Assembly: GCA_013339765.2 (NCBI GenBank)
Contig: CM023448.1
Span: forward strand, 325,728,941-325,792,940
Source: Haemaphysalis longicornis
Lineage: Eukaryota; Arthropoda; Arachnida; Ixodida; Ixodidae
Direction of reading: 5' to 3'
Length of the DNA stretch: 64,000 nt
Part shown: piece by piece, positions 26,201-38,200 of the stretch
Layout: each line of letters begins with the position of its first letter
How positions within the stretch are numbered: position 1 is the first letter of the stretch
Made by a program: the position numbers and the translations under genes
Notes under the pieces: generated by a model
What the model saw: only the letters and a program-made list of their open reading frames with translations
What the model was told of the DNA's origin: nothing
Database searches by the model: none

Positions 26201-29200
26201 AAAGTGGAGGAACTGGAACCGAGGTTCAGAAAGACAGATGGCTCGATCGAAGGTGGCATACGAAAATTTGAAGATATCAAATTAAGTTTGACAAGAAGTG
26301 ATATCATTTGCGAAAAAGGTGTCTGCATCCTGCCTCTGTTGAACTTGCTATGAAAAAGGAAACGCTCCAGACACTGCGAGAATGGTAAAGAAAGCCGAAA
26401 AAATTTGGGGGGAATTCCACTGCGATACTACACCTACGCTGTGAGGTGCGCCAAAGTGGAGGGCTCTGGATTAATTTAGACTACCTGGGGGCTCTTTAAA
26501 GAGACACTGAAGTGAATTTGTCAAGCTCCCGTTTTTGCTTGGACTGCGTAGACTGGCTCAAATTAGCACACTTTTCATCGTTTATCCGGTTGACAAATCG
26601 GTAATTATTTTACAAAGCGCGAAAGAAGAAAAACTACCATGCGCGGTTTGCGGCGGCCGCACCAACTAAAGCTGTGACGTTAGGAGGAGCGGGCACCGTG
26701 ATTGGACGATGCCCAAGGTGAGCAACCAAACAAGTTTCGGTTTCGGTTCTGTAAAACACAACTGGTGGCGTTGTTGGATGGGCATTCTCAATAACTCAGT
26801 AATCATCGTACCGCGCTTCTGCCATGTTGTCAGCTGTGGAAATGCATAAAGATAAGCCTCCCCGGACGGCTTGGAATCGTAGCATTCACTAGCCGAGGCC
26901 TACGCAGTGCATGGACGCCCTCTGCGTACCTGCAGACGCCCAAATATCATGCGCTTTTCCCCCATATTTGGAGCTTGCCTCACTCATGCCTGTACCGTAA
27001 AAAGCGTGTTCGCACCAGGCCAAGGGTCTGTTCATTCTGGCCTGTGCCCACTGCCCGCAAGCAGTCGGTGCTTATGGCAACAGCACGCCAACGAGAACTC
27101 GCTAGCGCGCCAGTGCCAGCCTGCGCGCGTTCTGTGAATTAGTTCGTGGAGCCATGAACGTTGCGGCCCCCCCAAAAAAGGTGAACTCAATGTAGAAAAC
27201 ATCGGCAGAAAACAAAAAAGTTAACTTACAAAAAAAAAAAAAAAAAAAAAGCACGTACCCGCGGGGACTCGAACTCATGACTTGCAAAACACTTGCGACA
27301 ACACATCTAGCGCCCCAGACAACTAGGCCACAAGAACGGCTCAGGCGACCTTGCTAATATAAGGTATATATTGTACAACACGTTTACACTTTTATTTAGT
27401 TTTGGCATTTCAAGCAGCTTAGGTGACTATTTGTTGTATTGCGCTCGTGCAGTAAGCGTACCCCAAGTTTCCACAATAGCTCACGTCTAGCAATTGCATT
27501 TCGTAGACGGAAAAGCGTTCGCAGATGCGTAGTCGTGCTGCTGCAAAAAAGTGCTTCGTGCTCCCTAGTTTTACGCTCTACGGTAAAAGTATCAGTTGAT
27601 TTTATTTCCTTAGTACCTATATTGACTTCGCTGACTCTTCTCCCGGCTTCAAGAGGCCTTATATTTTCCTACTGGCGTACCAGTCAGCGAAGCGTCGCAT
27701 GTGCGCTTGTGCAGCGCTTGTGTGAAGCGACCTTGACTTGGAGCTAGATACAGTGTACAAACTAACCAAGTAAAGAGAGGCACATTCTTCCATTCACAAA
27801 CGTGTCCTGGCTTCGTTTCAACTGAGCGAACGAATTGCGACGACCCGCGGCGGCCGGCGGACGAAACGCTGGGCCGACTGATTCTGTCTGAAAGCCGGGG
27901 AGCCGTGCAGTAGCGCAGCCAATTGCGAGCTCGCCACCTCCTGACGTCACATGAAAACGCCACAGAAAATGGGCGAGCGTAAAGAGAGGAGGACAGCATT
28001 TTCGAATTAATTTTTCTACTAAATGAAATCGCGTAAACGCGCCCAGAGTGGTCGAAACATGGCCTGGGGACTCCGGGCTACAATTTGCGCTAGTAATCCC
28101 GCAATGTTTACATATCACTTCAGTGTCCCTTTAAAATGTGCTCAAATCTCGACACATGGATGCGTTTGTTTTTCGCCTTGATCAGAAAAACGGCCACCGC
28201 AGTTGGGATCTAACCAGTGTCCGTGGGGAGAAAGAAGAGAGCGCTGCCACTTACGGCCCAGTCCCGAGAGGAGCTCTTCGTCACTCAGCTGGGCTGCCAG
28301 GCACTCCATGGTGCGCCTGTCGTTCCTCTCTGCAACGCTCTTCATGCTGGTGCTGAGCCAGACCTGGCACTTTTCAGTGTCCACCTGGGTCACCCTGGCC
28401 AACAGGCACTGGCCCAACGCAAAGCCGGACCGAGACGCATCGCTGAGGAACCCATCAGCAACATCCTGCACATCGGTGTAGGGGAAAAAAAGAGTGAACA
28501 AGACGCTCACGTCTGCACACCATCCCTACATTTCAACCTTTTGACATGTTAGATAACGATTTGAAACAGGAGTAACCAAACTTTTGATGTGCAGTGTGTA
28601 AAGTTTATCAAAGACCAAGAATTCCTGCATCAGTATTAAACCTGTATTTTTTTTTTCAGGCTCTATTTTGTAACTCTTACATGGCTGCAGTTTACCCTGA
28701 CTGAAGTGACATTGCATTTTCTTTGTGGACCATAAACCAGTTCTTGGCTACCTGATCCAACAGTCTCTTTTAAATAAAGCTTCAGTAGTTCCACCAAAAA
28801 GGCCATAGAGTATATCTGCTGGTCCAGTCACAGTCACCGGGAAGATGACTGTGCACATACAAGGGCATGCTTTCTGTTGATAAACACCACTGATACCATT
28901 AGTTGCCTCATTTTAAACCTGCTATTTGACATATTTGCAGAAAGAAATTTTATGCTCTTACACTGATGTTTTTGTGGGTCAATGCTGTGATAGCACATCC
29001 ACACATAAGAATTGATCAAATTAATGACAGCTTCTATGACTACGCTATGCTGTACCTTCCTATTCTCAGCCAAGAGAAATATGTTACACAAGTGCAAAAA
29101 TTTGTACAATTTTGGACTAATCAGTTGACTGGGAGGAGATTAAAGAAATGCTGAAGTCTAAATCTTCCTATTTGAGAATCCTGAAGAGTCAATATGTACA

Positions 29201-32200
29201 AGTAGCAGAGTTTTAGGCAACTCCTGCTTCAAAGAGTAAGTTGCAGTATTTCTAGAGCCGATTCTAGAGCCACTTCATCTTATCCCATCATTTACCGTTT
29301 CCTCCGACAAGCCTAGAGCCTGCCTTGCCTCCAATAAAGGCTTTTCTCTTTCTCTCTCATGGAACACATAAGGTACAGAAAATTGTTGCGAGGTACACAT
29401 AATCACACAGAAAATCAGCGCCAAAGGCGGGAAATGGAAACAGCGGCGCCAGTGGAGGATTCTGAGAATGGGCGACAAACCGTAGCGTGTTCCAGATGTG
29501 GCTTGTATACGACGCCGTGTGGACTCAGAGCTTCATTTCACCTCACTATGGGTGACGTAAACTATCTACATAAATATAAACTACTTTGGGGGTTCCAATT
29601 AGAGCAGAAGCTCCCCCTGCTAGTGCTGCCGCAAACACTTAAAGGCCAACTGCACTGAAAATTTTGACCTCTTGAAAACCCTATTTCCATATAGTCTGTC
29701 TAAAAACACTGTAATACATCACAGCTGAAATATGCGCATGCATGGCGCAAACGACTAACAAAAATCGGTGATTTTGAAACTGAAATTTGGAAGAGTGCGG
29801 CCATTAGGGCGAGGATGAAGTGATGTCGCAGCCGGTGAGCAAGCGGCCAGGGCGTGTTCAAACGGCCTTTCCGTTTGAACCATTCCCAAAACACCCTTCC
29901 CGCTTGACCCGTCCCGTGTGCGCCCGTTCCCGAAACGACCTTCCCGTTTGGGCGCTTCCTGTGTCAGCCCGTTCCCAAACGTCCTTCCCGTTACAACCCG
30001 CCTCCCAAGCGCCCTTCTCATTTGGAACCCGCATCGTTCCAACCCATTTGAATTTCTGAAAATATGCGTTACCGTCTCCGAAACGGTTCCCCAAAATGTA
30101 CTTACAAGCAACGGGTCATGCAATAAAACTTGTATGCACCAAATTTCCGAAATCGACCGATATTTCCGGCCGATAAAAGTTTCTGAATGCCTTAGGCTGA
30201 TACTGCCTCTTGACACAAATTTGTAGCGGCGAAAGCGTACTAGAAAGATACCCAATATCTTGAATAATGCACGCATTCGCTTTTTCTGCAGTTGGTGTTC
30301 GTACGTGCGGCTGAAATTCACTTATCAGCCGCTCTTATGCTCATTGTTTGGAGCGTAGCTTTGTCTTCGGGTTCGAGAGATCTATAGATCAAAGATGCCC
30401 GTCGGAGAGACTTTAAAAAAGGGAGGTTCCCGTTTGAACCCATTCCCATTTTATCCTTCCCGCTTGTTTAATCGGATTAAAATTTTTGATCGACGTCCAG
30501 CCCTAATAAGAACGCAGCTCATGGCTGTTCTTCCAGAACAACCCTCAAAGGCGCCACAGGGTTACACGGCGCCCACGCAGTCGGTGGATACAAAACGCAG
30601 GCGCCGTTTTCGCCCCCCAGTTTCAACAAGTCACATTGGGTCCCAGCGCTCATATTGCAGCGACAACTCGCGAGCTTCTCACCGAGCGACGCCAGCTGAA
30701 CCCGTTTTCGAGTAAACCAGACCACTCCGAAAGAAGCAGTACTGAGTCGCCATCCTTCAATAGAGCCAATTATTTCTATTTAAGTGAAATATAACGATTG
30801 AATGTGTTAAATCAGTCAGTTACACATTTAGCGAGAACGCAGGGCGTTTTTGTTACATAAAAGCCCGCTCGGCTTCTTTGTGCAGGCACCGCTGAAGTGT
30901 TCAAGGGGCGCTAGGAGAAGCCGCGGAAGAGCTTTCCGCTTTTCGTCGTTTTTCTTCGAAAGCCGGGTAGCGCGTCAAGCCGATAAAAATAATACCAGCC
31001 AGGGAAGGGTGGTTAAGGTCCTTTGGGGCGAGCCGCACCTTTGTTATCTCAGGTCTATACGGCGCCGAGGGTACCTTGTGACCCCGGCGGAAGGTCTCTC
31101 TAGTTGCCGGGGGTAATTACCGCATTACAACATGCAAAGAGCTGGTGCGTCCTGGTCGGTGGGGTTACCCTCAACGTGGTGTCATTCGTAAGGCGAGAGA
31201 TGTATAGAGAAAAACCCGCCGTGGCGCTTAGCGAAGTTGCACCGGCCAAGGTACGCAGTGAGGTTCGATTTCGTAACAGGTCTACAGTGCTACCACTACG
31301 ATGGATATATGTGACGAGGGACTCATGACAAAGGCCGAAATTCCTACGGCGCTGAGCATATTTTCGGCGCGCGTTGTAGGAACAAATACTTATAGAGGCC
31401 GCCCGAGGGTCGATGGCCAGCGCTCGGAGTTGCTATGGGTCAGTTGGTTTTTATTAGTTATTTACTCGTCCTTTCAGGAATATCTTGAAGCTTGAGTTAA
31501 AGCAGAGTCTTTCAATGTTTTACTGGTCACGAAACTTGGGCGCTCGTTTCATATAGGGACCGCGCGCGCCGCTACAGGCGCCACCGCCGCACGAAGGTCA
31601 TCCAGCCGCCACGCGTGCGGCGTATTGGCCAGCTCTTGGCGTGCAAACGCTTGCTGCTTTTGGTGTCTGCGCGCTGATTAAGTGTGTTTTTTTTTTCGTA
31701 GTAGTTTGCGATGAATAGTCCAGTCATTGTGTATATCACCTGCCTTCAATGGGGTTTTATTTTTCGAAGTAAATTACCGTTGACCTCGGCCGCGAACGGC
31801 AACGGCTTCTGTGTGCTCTGGCACAAGCGCTGCGCCGTCGTGTTTACGGATTTTTAAATCTATATTGCTTCTTTTCGTAAAGCAAAGTTGTAATTACCAC
31901 ATATACGGTAGCTGTGTAGTCACGGAATGCTGCGGGCCTATCGATAATACAATAAAAAAACTGAAAGAAACTAAGTACGCGTCGTTCAGACTACGCTTAA
32001 AGGAGCCCTGAAGAGAAAATACAACTTCGTTTAATTTGAAAGAGCTAGGATTCAGTATCTCACTCAGCTCTATTATAGCCTCAAAAGATGTTTTTTAACG
32101 AAAAAAAAAAGCAAGTATTTAAAAACTTTCAAATTTTGCGCCACAGTGACGGGTTATGAGCAAGAATGACGTCATACGGGCCAACAATAAAACATAATTT

Positions 32201-35200
32201 TCAGGGCGTTAACTGCACGTTAGCATTCAAGTGATGCGGTCAAATGGAACCAGAGGCCTCATTACAGACGTCCAGTCATGTGTAATCGCGACAGGTCAGT
32301 TAGGCGGCCGCCAACCGCACAAACAAGGTTCCGTGACGTCATAGAAAAGTTGCGAGAAATTGGCTAGGGGGTCGCGACTACTTCACACGTTTTCTTTCAT
32401 ATCTCCGTTATTTGTTCGAAGATTGCGATGATATTGGTATCATTGTTATCGGGACTAAGCAGTCTTTCTAATAAACCCAACTTGTATTTTGTCTTCATGG
32501 CTCCTTTAATGAATCCGTTGATTGCTCTGGAATGCACAGAACGCTAAAAGAGATAGCCTAAAAGTATTGTCGTTTCGATGAGTTGTTACATACTTGAGAA
32601 CATCTAAAAACGCTGCAGAAACGCGAAGGATCAAAACACGAAGAGATATATGTTGCACCATGTATCTTTCTGCATCCACGCTTTGCAATACTTGAAAAAA
32701 CAGGAAGCGAAAAAAGAACAATAAAACTGATTTTAACACACGCAACAAAAAATTTCAATGTTACGAAGGGAGACAAAAGAGCGTGGTCGAACGTACAAAA
32801 ATTTATTTTTTCGCGCTGCGATGTGCAGCACACGGAGAAAACAGAATATTTCCACGTAGCCAAGAACGAAGCAAAGCTTCTCTGAACGCAGCGAGCTAGC
32901 GATCTCCTGCACTACAAAAGACTACAATGAAACACAAACGTCGAAGAAGCAGTCGATCCGCAGTGTGACGTGTACAGATGAACGTCGATAAAGTGAGTTG
33001 CGCGGCGTTTGCTATGCATGCATTACTCTCGGAACGTTATTAATTTCAGATCCATGGAAATTGGATCGAGAACATTGTCGAAGAAACAAAAAAATCAAGT
33101 TAGCGACAAGGTGGCACCCTTTCCATATCAAACAATATTGCCTGACGGGACGTACGACAAACAGAGAAAATGGGCGCTCCGGTTGAAACGCCAGATAAGA
33201 AACCGGAATCGGCCACGCGCGGTTACAAAACAAACAAAACGAACCCTAAGGAATAATTTGCGGAAATATGAAAAGTAAAAGCACAAGGAAGTCCCAAAGC
33301 TTTTTTACACGCGAGCCTGAGCGCAAAGTAATACAAGTTTGCAAACAGGTAATGGAGCACCGCTACAACCTGACTGATGTGACAAAAATCCGGCTTTAAG
33401 TTAGCCTTGTACAATTCTAGGTCCACGATACTCTCAAAATGGTACATTACTTTTTCCATTCTCACATACAGTGCATTTCCACACACTGTCGCACACTTAT
33501 AATCGAAGCTGAAAATCTCCCGTTGCTTGCCTTGGAATGGCGCGCCTCCAATTCTCACGCAGCTGCCCGTCGCTCGGTCAACAGAACAAGGAAACATTTT
33601 CTGTGGTATCGTTGTACAAGGAACGACATCCCGGGACGCAACACATGTTCGGCATCGTCGTTGCACTACTTAAGTCGCATCACAAGAGCGCGATATGCAC
33701 GTTACATTTTTTTCCCCGCACAAAACAAACACAACTCGCCGCGGCTCCGCCGTTCGAGCCAACGCAACGCCGCCAGAGGAGTGACCTCAGTGAGAGGGTG
33801 GCGCCACCGCGCGGCGGCCAAACGCAGCATATGAAGCTCTCCCATTGAGTTACGGAGCAGTTTCGTGACCAGTAAAGCATTGAAGGACTCTGGTTAAAGT
33901 TAGCTCTAGAGTGTGGATAAAATATACGTTTGTGTATAAACCTGTGGTTGATCGTGTGTGTTAGTAGCTCCTCCTCAGACTCTTTCGGGACACGGCCATG
34001 ATGGCGTCATTTTATTGTGGTGGGGGTGGATCTAAAGAAGCTAGAGACGAGAGTCAGTCGACCGAACAAGAGCAAACGAGGGCAGACCCAGGGCGACCCT
34101 CGCGACCTAAATACATTTAGTTAAGTGCATTTCGGCATTTCGGCATTTCGGCATTTCGCTATTTTCGTTTTCATAAGCGACGTGTTTGTTAATTTGTTGT
34201 TAATTTGTTAACTGGTTTGTTAATTTAAAAGATTTGTCTGTTAATTTGTTAATTGTTAATTTGTTTGTTAGGCTTTGTTAGTTTAAAAGATTAAAAGATT
34301 TGTTAATTGGTACGACTTGAATTGTAACCAAATGTCGTCGTCTCTAGATTCGAAAAGTGAAGCCCAGGTTTGAAAAGCAGTCAAGGACTCTGGATGTACT
34401 CAGCATGCTATCGCAGAGGCTGTGAACAAACTGAAATAAATGAAAAACAATATGAAAATGTTTTTATAACGCTTCATAAACTGGGTACTTTATTCCGGGA
34501 ACGGGCTAAATAGGAAAATACGAAACGGGAAGGTTCTTTCGCCCCGGGTTGAAATGGGAAGGAAGAAACGGGAAGGTCGAAATGGGAGCGGGTTCAAACG
34601 GGAACGGGCAAAGTGGGAAAGGGCGAAACGGGAAGGTCGTTTTGCGCCGGGTTGAAACGGGACGGAACAAGCGGGAAGGGTGAAATGGGAATGGGTTCAA
34701 ACGGGAACCTCCCGCCAGGGCGGCCGACCGGCTGGAGCAAACCTGCACACAACGGCTTTGCGCACAGCCCTCAGAGAAGCGCTATCAGCGGTGCTCAACC
34801 GGTTCTCCTGGCTAGTAGGAAGGCCAAGCACACGGCCGGCTGGCAGGTTACTTCCGCTTCATGACTGTTTGCACGACCCACCAGCAGGTGTGCGTCATGT
34901 ACAGCAGAGTTATTTTAACCGTTTTTAACTGATTCACAATGCATTTCATGAAGCTACCAGTCATGTCCCAGTTGTTTTTGTGGTACGTGCTGTATGTTCA
35001 AAATAAATTTGGACGAGGTGAAATTTGAGTGCAGTTGGCCTGTAAACATTGCCATGCAAACTAACTTCTTCAGAACTTTTACGCACTGTTGGACCATGAA
35101 GCTTTTGCGCCTCATCAAAAAATGTTTCACTGCTATGAGGTATGCACACCAGACTTTCTATCTTCCTTTTCCTTCACAGTATCCACAGCACTGCACTGTT

Positions 35201-38200
35201 TCAACAACAACAGTGCGAGTGTGTGCTAGAATTTACCACACGAAGAACCCCGCACTTGGCTTTGGAGCCACGCAGTTCTCATTCCACCCACCTTGATAGG
35301 GACGAAGCCTCGGATGCCAGCAGGCAGCTCGAGCAACATTCCGTGCCTCACAAACGCCACCAGTAGCCCAAACACAAGGGTGCCCGGCTGAAAAAAGACC
35401 AGAAAAAGTAGCTATGTCCGCAAAACCTGCTCCACACAACTCCAGCAAATTAGACTCAAGCCCGTGTTTCTACCACACACTCACCTCCAAGTTTTCAAAG
35501 CTGGAGACAAGCAGCCCCTGCTGAGCAGCACTGACGAGCAATGCTTTCCGCGATACAACCTAGAAGCTTGTGTCAAGGAAAGCTTAAATTAAATCCGTGA
35601 AGCACTGCACAAAACAAGCTGCGCTTAGCTTTAAGATTTCCATTTCAGGAAGAACACAGCGTGGCAAGAAAAATGAAGCATCTATTAATTAATTAAGCCT
35701 GTGTTAATTAATTAAAAGCACCTATTATTAATGAAGCCTCTATTACTTAATCAAAATGAACCCTCTATTAATTAGTTAAATTTGGTAATTTCTTAACCTA
35801 TGTGCTTGAGATTTCCAAGTGTATTTAACATCCTGAGCACAAATATGCAGTCAGTTTTCGTCTATGCATTGTAAGTTCAGAGTTGTGCAAGATGTTATGC
35901 CATTCCGTTTTGGGCAATTTTTTCAGCATCTGCCCATAAAATACTCGCAAACTTTTTATTCATTTGTGCTCTAGAAGGACCTGGGAGCACAACTATACGA
36001 CAGCAGTAATTTTAGCTATGCTTCTGCAATTGCTATAATTTTATTCAATGTAAGGTCTTCAATTACCAATGTTTTCGTAAAATGAACTACATAAAAAATT
36101 GTGCTAGCAAAAAGAAATTCTACATTTTTGTGGTTTTATTGCACTGTTCAGTTCATAAGCTTTCAAGTGCAGCAAAAATGATACAAATCTGACCAGTACA
36201 CCCCAAGATATTGTAACCGACAGTCGACTTCATGGGGGAAAAAATTGGTCGCGAGAAAACAAGGCCCGAAGTTTTGAATATAGGTGAAGTGGTCATTTAG
36301 GAAACTTCAAAAGGTGACAGCTTTGTAAATATTTTTGGTACAGCTATAATATTTTGCAGGTATTCTTTGGAACCTGTAGACTGCAAATAGAATTACTACA
36401 AAAAATTGAATACAGAAACTGAGAAATTGATTACATGAAAATTGATTACAGTTACAGAAATTAAGTTCAAGAAAACAAGGTGGGTCAGTTGGTACTTTAT
36501 CATGTTTTCTACAGTGCAAAGGTAACGCAAAAGAAAACCCAGAAAAGGAGCAACACACAGGACCGACCAAAAACTTTTCTTGCCTGAAAACACATGCTTA
36601 CAAGTGAAGGGCATTACTTCTCGCGTAATACATATACAGAAAAAAAATATATACACACATATATCATCACCAGCCTATTAATGTCCACTGCACAATGAAG
36701 GCCTCTCCCATTGACTTCTATCTGCTCCCATCCTGCACTGTCCGAATCCATTGTTTTCCACCCAATTTCCTATCTCATCCTGCCATTGCGTTATTGGTCT
36801 CCTCCTACTTAGGGTGACCACCCATCCCGCAAGAGATATGAAATCTTCAAGAATGTCCTGCACAATACTAAGGTCCCTCATGCGGTCAGCAAGTACAATC
36901 TCTGGTTTTTCGGGTGAACTGTCATGTCTTGGGTAGCATGCATTGCCATAACTGAGGAGCAATGCGTTCAATTAGTGATGTCCTGCAAAGGCACCCGCAA
37001 GTCCAGGAAGTAGCTCAGTGAGCGAATGGCCCCACCTAGCGCCACTGGATAAAGTTACAGAGTGTCGGCACTCTTTTCTCCTATTGTTCCGCGTTGCCAC
37101 CGTGATCATTGGTCAGTTCACATCACGCGACACTTGTTTACACTGCGACATTTCATGGGTGCCGCCAATTTTTTGTTTATGCATTTCCTGCCGGTCAACT
37201 GTGGTTGACCTCCCTCATCCTCCCTGCTCTGTGGCTGCGTGCAACCGGCGTCGTTCTGAATGCGAATCGAAGATAACGCGTTTTGCAGCGTTTCAGCTGC
37301 AGAAGTGAGTCTGAAGATGCCGCGTTGCTGCGTCTTCGGCAGTGTTGTTTACAAATGACCTCGTCTAAGTCAGCGATGAAGCCGCAGACGCAAGCAATCG
37401 GGCAACGCTGATAAACAATAAAATGGCCGCCGTTGGTCATTTGCGTGCCTCAGTGACAGTACTCTATCTTATCTATTGACACTAGCCCCACCATCGTGGC
37501 CCGCGCTATGAGACACGAGTTATAGGAATACGCAAGGGCGTACTGCAAAGGTGGGCTAATAGCTGGAGCGGAGCACATTGGAACTGGTGCCGGGATATGA
37601 GCAAGCAGTCACAGCCCACCTTTATCATTGGCGGCACGGCCAGAAGGGAGATATAAACAGCGAAGCCGTTCTTGGTCGAGGCTTTCATGGGACAAGGCAT
37701 GGTAGCATGGGCGCGCAGCGATGTGGACAGGGCATAGCCTAGCGAGGGGGAGAGCAAGCGTCAAGCACACGTGCAGCGTAGTGGGGAGAGGGATAGCAAG
37801 AGCCAAGCACAGGTGCAGCGCAGTGGGGAGAGGGAGAGCGGGCACCAAGCGCAGGTGGGCAGAGCCAAGGTGTGGGTGATAGCAGCTTGACCGCGATAGC
37901 CATGACTCTATCGCTAATGCTGCAGAACTCGTCCACATTCTCTGCTATCCCTTTGTGGGCCAAGAAACCTACCCCGAGTCCTTCCTTCACTCCCTCGGTA
38001 GAAAGAATAGATTACACCTGCTACTGAACTCCTTAAAGCCATTACCTGTTCTAACATAACTTAATCCTATGATATTTCATTGAATGTTTGAGAGCTCCTC
38101 TAGCAGCAAGCTAAGTTGCCCTAGTTCAACAAGTCCTAGTCTTGTTCCTCTACTTGTCTGTCTGTGCGCAGGTATAGAAAGAAAACAAAACTTTGGGCAC

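Larger units (their letters stand above)
26415..28212 (-). mobile_element. Ruka SINE split by a TTAA element
   Basis: The Ruka body is visible at about 26415-26499 (AGTGGAGGGCTC, GGATTAATTTAGAC) and resumes at 28131-28212 (CTCAAATCTCGAC, TTTTTCGCCTTGATCAG). The break falls exactly at a TTTAA within the Ruka sequence, where intact copies have CTTTAACGTGC. The SINE therefore predates the inserted element. Its tRNA head is degenerate. Confidence 0.75.
31503..33892 (-). mobile_element. P-type DNA transposon with THAP remnant (element B)
   Basis: Terminal inverted repeats of about 33 bp start CAGAGTCTTTCAATG on the left and, reverse complemented, CAGAGTCCTTCAATG on the right, continuing through TTTACTGGTCACGAAACT. 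A 7 bp target duplication GTTAAAG lies at 31496-31502 and 33893-33899. CA/TG termini with a 7-8 bp duplication fit the P superfamily, whose transposases begin with a THAP finger. A THAP remnant sits at the right end in the right orientation. A 505 bp TTAA MITE is nested inside at 32001-32505. Confidence 0.75.

Noticed and set aside
27228..27340. Functional tRNA gene
   Set aside because: A- and B-box-like sequences exist, but the stems do not pair into a convincing cloverleaf; a SINE head or pseudogene is more likely.
33009..33278. Basic 89-codon plus-strand frame
   Set aside because: It lies inside the P-type element on the strand opposite the THAP remnant and shows no recognisable domain.
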